Positions 56,201 to 64,000 of a stretch of DNA of 64,000 bases are shown here, piece by piece (position 1 is the first letter of the stretch; each line of letters starts with the position of its first letter). The DNA is taken from the NCBI GenBank assembly GCA_033980235.1, contig CM067064.1, positions 4,185,001-4,249,000 on the forward strand. The letters are read 5' to 3'. The notes beneath the pieces were generated by a model. That model saw nothing but the letters and a program-made list of their open reading frames with translations. It searched no databases and was not told where the DNA came from. Made by a program: the position numbers and the translations under genes. Origin of the DNA: Diadema setosum. Its lineage: Eukaryota; Echinodermata; Echinoidea; Diadematoida; Diadematidae.

Positions 56201-59200
56201 TGTGTCAGTCACGGGTGATCGTCATGATTCATCTTTCACGTAGAAGCTTCCGTTCCACACTCTTCGTTCGAGAAGACTTACCATCATACTTCAAATTGTG
56301 ATTAAACATGTTAAAGGTAAAGACTCAAAATCAGACAAGTTGACGTGTTATGTCTATGGGAGGTGATTTTTTTTTAACCATGCATTGACTTGACAACGTT
56401 TAAGCACCTTTATCTCAGCTGATTTTGCTCCATTTCCTCTGAAACTTATGTATGTGGTAGCTGAGACAATCAGCTGCAGTGATCATGCATTTTATTTTTT
56501 TCAAATCTCCTCGTCAGGTTGATAATTTTGCAGCTAAAAACTGAAAATGAGAATGGAATGTGGACCAAACGATTCCTGAATCATCTTTCACATATAAGCT
56601 TACGTTCCTCATATTTTCTCGTCAAGACGTACATGTCCGAGAGGATAAAGGCGACGTCACAAGAGACGTGAGGTTGCACACGTACGGGTTCGACAGGGAA
56701 GGAAGTGACTTGATATTGCTTCATAATGAGGAATTTTGGGCAACACCTTTCCAAGCGTAGTGATTATGACGGGGTTCTCTGTCGTTTATTTTCGTCATAG
56801 CTGTTTCACTAGTTTAGCCATAGGTGACATATGTTGTTGGCATTTGGGAGAATAGAACAGATCAGTACCAAACTGGAATAGCCCTATAAGTAATGTGGTA
56901 AGCGTTCAATTTTTTGCATTATCTTTCTTCTTCAAAGTCAGTCACTACTGATCGAAATACACAATAATATGACACGTTCCACTGGTAGTTTAGGAAAAGG
57001 GAGTTAATGCACGATGCAATGATAAATGTGCTACCATTGATTTTAGAGACGTCGTTGTGGTGTGGTACTGGTGATGGTAAGGGAACCATAGATTGCTTTT
57101 AAAGTAATGAGACAATCATTGGACCTTTGCATCAAGACCGTATTCCCATCTAGAATATAATGCATGTTCGTGCGGAGTTTTTTTTTTTTTAATCCTGACG
57201 TGGACATTTTCTTTTCCTTGTTTTTAATTTAAGAATGTTATATCTTATCTAAATTTGTTTCTTTCCCACTAACATTTTTTTTTTGTTGGATATAAAGTTG
57301 GACGTTCCGTGACCGAGTAAAAGAGCAGCGATTTAGTTACAGTTTCAATGCATCTTGTTTACCATCTTCTCTGACATTAAATTGATTGTTTTTAAATTTG
57401 ACATTGTCTGTCTATAAAGCAATTTGCCTGTTTATGCTCATAAAACACTGCTATAACAACTAATACATTTGCTTCACTTGTCACACGCAATGATGTGGAT
57501 TGCTGTTGTGCATGCATTTTTTCTTTTGCCACCTCTCGTTTTTCTCTCCCCTTTTCCCTCATTTTGGTTTTGTTATACTGCAGATGGGAATGATTACAAT
57601 GACATAACCCGACTTGAAGTAGGAATGAGAACTGAATAAATTAACTCTAGGCCAGGTGTATATAGCGTCTCGCTCATCTCTTTGAAATTTCAGGTTGTCA
57701 TTGTTCGATCAACGGAGTTGAAGACAGGCTTTATGTTGCTATAGAGGTATCTCGCTCCACATGAATGGAATGCATACGCTGTTTAGTATTAGTAATGAAC
57801 TTTTTCATGTCCATCCCTGCCAATAAAAGTGTGTTTGATGGGGTTTTGTGTCATTGTGCCTATGAGAAAGCAAAGTTTTATTTTCGCCATGGCTTGTTTC
57901 TCTATGCGTAGCCGTGGGTGATGGGTGTGTTGGCATCTGGCCAGTAAAGAACCGAGTATTATGCTATAATACCCCCCTCCCCCGGTTAGGTTCTAAGCGT
58001 TCAATACGGTGATATATCTTTCTTCTTTATTATGTCAATCACTGCTGATGGAATTACAGAATTATGTTATGACACGTTTTACTCAAAGTTTAAAAAACAA
58101 AGTATATGCACGATACAAGTAATGGTGCATGAGTCCTATAGGCCATTGATTTTAGAAGAGAAATTATGACATGCCTATAGTAGGATTGTCATTGATTAGG
58201 AATTAATGAAACGATTAAGCACACCTTCCACTTCTAACTGTCCCCTATGAATGTGTGTCGATCATGTGAGATCGTCATAAATTATCATTCACGTATAAGC
58301 TTACGTTCGAAGTGTACTCTTAGTTGGAGGAGACCTATAGTTACATGGTTAAAGGCGATGTCTCTTTCGCTGGAGCCGTACGTTTGGCCCGTTTTTCTTT
58401 TGCCCTTTTCTCTTTAATTGAGATATCACTTTCGTCCAGGTATAAATCACATTCTCATGTAAACAGACTCACTTGCTCTATATCCCTTGTTGTGTATCGG
58501 AGGCTTCATTGGATTTACTGCTTGTAAATCTCACAGGCTTGTATAAAGCTGTAAGAGCTCTTTGAACTGATCACTATGATAGCAAGATTAGAGGGAGTCA
58601 TATTGGTTATGTAAATAATGGTCAAAGGTCATATTTTAAAAGGCCACTGTTAAAGCAGCCAGGATGGTTATAAACACTTAATTGTCATGTTTTATTTGTA
58701 CGTGCCGAGGATCACTTGGATCCCGTTTACAGTGCGAGGTTCGGCCGCGGCTCGGCCGCGCCGAGACCGCCTTCATTTCGGTGTAAACGCGCAAAAGGCC
58801 AAATGCGGGGCCAAAATGGCCTCGCATTAGGCCACGCTAATGTGGTCTCGGCCGCGGCTGAGCCGCGGTCGCGCCCGGCCTTTTTCTCAGTGTAAACGCA
58901 AACTGGGCTAAATGCGCGGCCAATTTTATTGTGGCTTCCAAACACTCGCCTGTACTATTTCGCTATTCAGGATATTAACCACTTCAACGTCGAAAACTAG
59001 TATAGTTTAAGGTGGTTTTGTCCTGCAAAGGATTTTCTCCTTCGGCAAAGGCCTTTGCCCGAACGGCGACTTCGTCGCCACGGAATTCAGTTGCCAAAGG
59101 ATCTGAAAACCAGACAATACCAAATTGCGTTTGTTTACAAGTAGAGCGCCACTACGACAAAATATTGAAAGGTTTGAATCAAAAGCGCGGCCGAGCCCGG

Positions 59201-59575
59201 CAGTGTAAATGGACTAAATTGCGGGGCTCGGCCGCGCAATTGAGGTTGGCCGCGGCCGCGGCTCGGCCGCGGCTCGGCCCAGCCCCGCACCGTAAACAGG
59301 GTCTAAGTTTATCCACTGTACGTACTCAAAAAGTCCGTAAATCGACTTAGTCGTACACGCACAGAATTTCCACATAGTTTGTGTGACAGAAAAACAAATG
59401 TGATCTGAATAATAAATGTAGGCCCCCCAAAAAGTTCAACTAAGTATCTCATTATAACTTCAAGGTGCTATATTACATTCTTTTCTTTGTCGATCACGGA
59501 TGACCGACATCTGATGACCCCAAGCGTATCACCTAACTCGTCTTCAGTGTGACGAGTTTCATATCTCGTTTCTTA
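53271..59575 (+). repeat. Composite unit U2 (6305 bp), near-identical to U1 with a 1.08-kb deletion
   Basis: Offset from U1 is 7370 bp at the start and 6305 bp at the GC-rich insert. It lacks the equivalent of about 49320-50400: CGGGTTCGA is joined directly to CAGGGAAGG. By eye the remaining sequence differs at only one or two positions per 100, so the duplication is recent. Confidence 0.88.
58715..59307. mobile_element. 593-bp GC-rich MITE in U2
   Basis: Same length and almost the same sequence as the U1 copy, at the same place in the unit. The insertion therefore predates the U1-U2 duplication and is not an independent event. Confidence 0.7.
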
Positions 59576-60821
59576 TTCTTCTTTCTTTCTGGCCTATTTT
59601 GTGTCGTCAATATCTCAAGAATGACATTACGGAGTAACATGACATTTTCAGTCAACATGTCTCATGACAATATCTAGCCACAATAAGGTTTTCATGACAG
59701 TAACGTATCTATGACGTCATCTAGGCGCCATTTTGTGATTTTCGGACCATGTTACATGATCGATCATAACTTCATAACTAAAGGTCATTTCTGTATCATT
59801 TTTTGTGGACATAAAGTTCAGGTCACGTTCTATCTTTCTTTCTCTGATGCTAATTACCTAGGACGTCATCTAGGACGCGTAAGCGCGCGCCAAACTTTTA
59901 AAAGGCTCAAAACAACTTTCCAATGGGAAATCTCGAAGTTTCAGACAATTTTAAGCGTTTCAAACGATTTGGCGCGTGCGCGTCCGTCCGCGCGTTTTCG
60001 AGCGCACAGCGCGTCAGTAACATGAAAATGCACTTTTTTTGACTGATTTGGATTCCTGATACTTTGAGTAACAATATCCATTGATTTCTGATCGATTCTG
60101 ACAAATAACAAAGCAATGCACTTGCGTCAAAGTTCAAATTTCGCCTGCGCGTCTATGTGCAAATATAGTGAAAAAACATGTCTTTGTTTATTTCGCCATA
60201 GCTCTTTAAAACGTCTGGTTACCCTATGTTTTTATTGCATATTACAAAAGCATATAAATTGGACATAACGTTTCAAGTATCATTATTTCCATAAATACAT
60301 TATGACGTCATCATATCGTCATCTGAAATAAAAAAAGTGGAATTAATTTTTTTAAGGTATTGTTTCTGACATTCATTTGCTCGTATCTCTGTTGTTTAAG
60401 CTCAATATTATCCCAAATTCAGATATGTTGTACTTTGAACATTTGCCTTTTAAGTCCATGTCATGCTTTTGATATTTGATGACGTCATCATACCTTAAAT
60501 TGTGATTAAAGGTAAAGACGCAAAATCGGACAAGTTTACGTGTATTGTCTATGGGAGGTGATTTTTTTTTAAACCATGCATTGACTTAACAACGTTTAAG
60601 CACCTTTATCTCAGCTGATTTTGCTTCATTTCCTCTGAAACCTTAGTATGTTGTAGCTGAGACAATAAGCTGCAGTAATCATGCATTTTATTCTTTGAAA
60701 TCTCCTCATCAGATTGACAATTTTGCAGTTTAAAACTGAAAATGAAAATGGAATGTGGACAAAACGATTCCTGCTGTATCTTTCACATACATAAGTTTAC
60801 GTTCCCCATATTTTCTCGTGG

Positions 60822-60897
60822 AGACGTATGGCCGAGTGGTTAAAGGCGCCGTCTCAGAGACGTGAGGTTGCGGGTTCGAACCCCACAAGATCACGAA
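60822..60897 (+). repeat. tRNA-Ser-like sequence with perfect A and B boxes in U3
   Basis: TATGGCCGAGTGGTTAAAGG (A box) and GCGGGTTCGAACCCCAC (B box) are both consensus, about 50 bp apart, followed by poly-T (60901-60911), a possible Pol III stop. The anticodon arm is replaced by CGTCTCAGAGACG and the acceptor arms do not pair over seven bases, so it is tRNA-derived rather than a tRNA gene. Confidence 0.6.
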
Positions 60898-61428
60898 ACA
60901 GTTTTTTTTTTTATTTTACTTTTTTTTTCTTCAATTTGTATTATATATTCGTCCATGTAGAAATCACGTTCGTATATAAACGCACCTATACACACACACA
61001 GACACACACACACGCCATATCCCTCTTTTTTGTGTGTTGGAGACCACATTGCTTCGACTGCAGCAACATTTTGCAGGTTGACTTTGTCAAACCGATCATA
61101 TAAATGACGACGACTGAGGTGTTGCACTTTGAAAAATTGTCTTTCAAGACGATGTCATTGTTTTGTAATTTGATGACGTCATTACACTGAAAATTGTGAT
61201 TAAAGGCAAGGTATCAAAACCAACCGATTATAGGTTTTATATCTGCGGGACGTATTTTTCCCAAGTTGCCAGAAATGGCATAGCGACCTCAGTCGTTACA
61301 AGGCCGCTTTTCCGTCTAGCAATGCAATAGATGTTCACATGGCCACGTTAGTTGAGTGGGCATTGACTTTCCCCCTGTTATATCTATACATTGTTGTTTT
61401 TTTTTTTTTGTCTTACCATTTCCGTGGA

Positions 61429-61470
61429 TGACCCGTGGCCGAGTGGTTACAGAAACGGTTTCGCATGCAC
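61429..61470 (+). repeat. Truncated tRNA-like module near right end of U3
   Basis: CCGTGGCCGAGTGGTTACAG gives an A box; no B box follows before the right-end block. Confidence 0.45.
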
Positions 61471-61594
61471 GCTCAATATAACTTCAAGGTGCCTATATCA
61501 CATTCTTTTCTTTGTCGATCACAGATGACTGTCATCTGATGTCCACAAGCGTATCACCGAACTCGTCCTCAATGTGACGAGTTTTCATGTCTCG

Positions 61595-63045
61595 TTTTCA
61601 TTGTCTTTTTAATCCCATATATATATATATATATAAATATATGCATTATTTTCATTATGTATGTACGTTAGATATATATATATATAATATATATATATAT
61701 ATCTAACGTACATACATACACACAGATATATTCATGCACACGGACACGCACACACATAATGAAAATAATGCATATATTTATAACTATAAAGCCCTATAAA
61801 TGAATTTAAAGCAGACCCCTCCTCCCGAGCCCCATCTTCACCTCACAACGAAAACAAAGTATGACATCATTGCAATCAAGCTGAGTTATGTGATTTTTAT
61901 TTTAAATTAAGGTTATATTATGACACTATAGCCTGTTGTTTCTTTTCCCTTTCTAAAACTTTGAAAATGTGTAAATGGTTCTTGTCAGGACCTAATTTCA
62001 ACGAAAATACTCATGATGTGTACATGCTTGCTTGTAGTCTAATCAAGAAAGTCAACTTAAAGTCGGATTGAAATTTCACTACAGATTGTTCCTCAGTGTA
62101 GAATCGTTTGTAATTAGTCATAAGCGAGTAAACTCCACGCCAATACAGAAGAGCAATTGATTTCCTAATAACGTGAATGAAGACTTTCAAAATAAGCTTG
62201 CTGGCACATTTTATCAAGAGAGGTTTACCATGACCTCACAAAGCCTAAATAACTTGGGCAGCGGAAATGGTGGAGGGCCTTAACCGAATTACTCGTTTCT
62301 TGAATGAACACGTCAAGTCAGTGTAACCAGATATGATTCATTAAAAAGATTGCTCTTTATTCTTCTTGTCGATGAGATTCAATTTCACAACGTTGTCAGA
62401 CACTCCATGATGGCACTGCTATTTAATGGAGTCCATCTTTTAAATGGGTTGTCACGGGCGGATCCAGGAATTCCGTAAAGAGGGGCGCCTTTACAAAATT
62501 AAGAGGGGGGGGGGGTGGGCGCATGCACCCTAACCCAATTTTTTCTTTTGTTTAAAAAAATAAAGGGGGCCCCAGTGCGCTCCCCCCGGATCCGCCACTG
62601 GTTGTAAATTCTTATAGTTTCAACAACAACAAAAAAGTTAACTTTCTTTGATACAGCTGTACTCAACAAAGTCCTGCTGCAACGCAAACTAACACATGCA
62701 ACGTTTATCTTGCCTGTGCCTTTGCTGCCCTATTATGTGGAATATTCCATGCCTATCAATCATAAATGTTCCAACTCTAGATCGTTCTGCACATCGGCTT
62801 AAATTGCGTTACAATAATCCAAATCAGCCACTTTGATTGTTATTTTTTCTCGCTTTGACTCTAAATGCACATGTAGACACAGGTCAGTGTATTACGCGAA
62901 TTTAGAATCTAAGTATCCTTTTCATTATTGTCCGGCTATCTACGCATGTGACCATGAATGTGAAAATTCATTTGGATTTATCTCTGGATTCTGATGCGAT
63001 GCAGGGCAAGTCTTCACATCCCTCACAGGTGCGTGGAGGGGAGTT
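61595..63045. repeat. Segmental duplication block before gene D (right part)
   Basis: Resumes homology with 34391-35722 at TTTTCATTGTCTTTTTAATC. Contains (TA)n (61617-61635) and a TA-cored palindrome (about 61658-61718) with arms ATGTACGTTAGATA. It also holds the 148-bp MITE. No gene was seen. Confidence 0.85.
62452..62599. mobile_element. 148-bp MITE (GGCGGATCC termini)
   Basis: The ends TCACGGGCGGATCCAG and, opposite strand, AGTGGCGGATCCGGGG are inverted. GGTTG lies on both sides (62447-62451 and 62600-62604). The C block at about 35289-35293 has the uninterrupted TAAATAGGTGTAAATTC. A poly-G run makes the interior low-complexity. Confidence 0.85.
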
Positions 63046-63213
63046 TTAGTACAGAGTTTTGGGTCGTTTGGCCAGATAGGCCTTTACGCTGGGAATTTCT
63101 GAGACGCGCTGTTTCAGCTCCACGAGTTTGGGATATTTAGAAAAGAGGTCTTCGCCAAGATGGTCCACACCAACGTCGACGAGGTTGAAGACGGTCACAT
63201 CAGCGTAGGATGG
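63046..63213 (-). CDS. Sigma-class GST gene D, last coding exon (partial gene)
   Basis: 55 codons (PSYADVTVFNLVDVG ... AKRPKTLY) and TAA after acceptor CTGCAG. Same length and splice site as gene C exon 5, differing at about three residues. The other exons lie beyond the right edge, so completeness cannot be judged. Its 3' flank is the segment holding the 15.8-kb composite. Confidence 0.88.
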   Translation of the reverse strand, partial: PSYADVTVFNLVDVGVDHLGEDLFSKYPKLVELKQRVSEIPSVKAYLAKRPKTLY

Positions 63214-63759
63214 CTGCAGATAAGAGGACAAAGTGACATCAAAAATGAGAAAGGAAAATCAGCTGAATCAGTTGACCGACAAATATCTTATCGAGCGCGG
63301 AACACAGCTTTACAAGGTCAGTATTGATTCGTTATCATTATAGTTTTACAGTTCGGTTTTAAGTGGTAGTGATAATCAAAATGGAAATAATAACACCAAA
63401 AGTGGGCATTCTTGCCTCTGAGTTACAGTAACGCAACTTACTAACGTTTTCAATTTTAGTCATTGGACAAGTATTAGATACACAAAACCCTTCCTCGAAC
63501 GTTACTTTGTAAAAAGCAATTCAAACCTTCTTTTTTTTTAATTGAATCAAGGATATTCTCTTCTTTGCCGCAACACACCAGTTTAAAAACATGTATTGCA
63601 GCTTGGTTGTATTAATACCAAAGATTTCTTACCATGTATAGTTGTCAGTCTGTAACAGCATTGCAAAAGTGCTCATTTTACACCATGTTAAACGCCTCTC
63701 ATTACAACCAAGTTTTACTCAGACGATGATCCAAGATCACTTGACACACGATGTAATCG
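63214..63759. other. Start of intron 4 of gene D
   Basis: Colinear with gene C intron 4 (35891-36000, then 37024-37315) but without the SINE/LINE block found there, which shows that block is an insertion in C. No exon was seen. Confidence 0.7.
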
Positions 63760-64000
63760 GGTGCCCGTCACGAGACCGACACCCACGAGTCATACAGCCC
63801 ACGAGTCATGCAGCTCACAAGTCATACAGCCCATGAGTTATACAGCTCACGAGTCATACAGCCCATGAGTTCGACACCAAGCTAACAAGGTCCACGAGAC
63901 CGACACGTAGAGCGCCGTGTTGTATCTGTCGAACTCGTGAGCTGTTTTCACCAAGTGTCGAACTCATGGGCTGTATGACTCATGGACCTGTTTTCAATGT
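63760..64000. mobile_element. Fold-back element with CACGAGTCATACAGCC repeats, copy 3 (cut by window end)
   Basis: GGGTGCCCGTCACGAGACCG followed by the 16-bp units and the first inverse units. Orthologous in position to 37316-37648 of gene C. Confidence 0.75.

Larger units (their letters stand above)
45788..61594 (+). mobile_element. 15.8-kb non-coding composite of three head-to-tail units, Helentron-like ends
   Basis: The paralogous site in the C block (34385-34396) reads GTTTATTTTCATCG without it. The left end is a 12-bp-stem hairpin, AGGTGATACGCT/AGCGTATCACCT, in a 54-bp unit present twice (45788, 45842). The right end has AGCGTATCACC (61548-61558), the inverse of the left terminus, then a hairpin-like ACTCGTC...GACGAGT and CTCG before the host T run. 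Asymmetric terminal inverted repeats, a 3' hairpin and T/T insertion are known traits of Helentron (Helitron2) elements and their non-autonomous derivatives. No Rep/helicase or other protein is encoded. The assignment is inference from these ends. Confidence 0.65.
59576..61594 (+). repeat. Composite unit U3 (about 2.0 kb), shorter and more diverged
   Basis: Shares the first about 1.2 kb with U1/U2 (with more substitutions), then a tRNA-like segment (60822), a CA tract (60990-61012) and a short unique part with GCCGAGTGGTTAC. It closes with the same right-end block. It may represent the older, simpler form. Confidence 0.8.

Noticed and set aside
60822..60897. Functional tRNA-Ser gene
   Set aside because: A and B boxes fit, but the acceptor strands do not pair and the anticodon arm is replaced by an unrelated hairpin; it is embedded in a repeated unit.

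Overview
The window looks like nuclear DNA of a marine invertebrate deuterostome, most likely an echinoderm such as a sea urchin. This rests on low GC, split genes with GT-AG introns, many short inverted-repeat (MITE) families, non-LTR retrotransposons, tRNA-derived SINEs and long poly-G, TA and CA tracts. The species assignment is inference. There is no sign of bacterial gene organisation. Most open reading frames in the window are chance readings of repeats.

The backbone is a head-to-tail array of sigma-class glutathione S-transferase (GST) genes, all on the minus strand and built from repeated segments. From left to right: gene A (first coding exon at 2096-2234, promoter at about 2.8-3.0 kb, remainder beyond the left edge); gene B (26391-32800), a pseudogene lacking coding exons 1-2, with a premature stop and a broken 5' splice donor; gene C (35723-42953), an intact 208-residue five-exon gene with a leader exon near 43.5 kb; a last-exon relic C' (44367-44433); and gene D (last exon 63046-63213, remainder beyond the right edge). 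The promoters of A and C carry a match to the antioxidant-response-element core (TGACnnnGC). In pseudogene B that core is mutated.

The gaps are filled by mobile DNA. 3-16 kb: nested fold-back elements, MITEs, a GAGCGAAGCGA-rich tandem repeat, a LINE relic and a 1.5-kb palindromic element. 16-25 kb: an ORF1-like gene (16373-17431) and an intact endonuclease/reverse-transcriptase gene (21017-24112) of CR1/L2-like type with a 3' hexamer tail. 28.7-30.6 kb: a 165-bp satellite inside pseudogene B. 31-32.5 kb: two copies of a TTAA-flanked MITE. 36-40 kb: SINEs, one split by a LINE fragment with an 11-bp target duplication. 45.8-61.6 kb: a 15.8-kb non-coding composite of three head-to-tail units.

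The C and D segments are paralogous, so each serves as the pre-insertion ('empty site') copy for the other. This fixes the ends of several insertions exactly. For the 15.8-kb composite it reveals a left terminal repeat, its inverse about 36 bp from the right end, a 3' hairpin, and insertion within a run of T. That combination matches what is known of Helentron (Helitron2)-type rolling-circle elements, and the composite is the most notable structure in the window.
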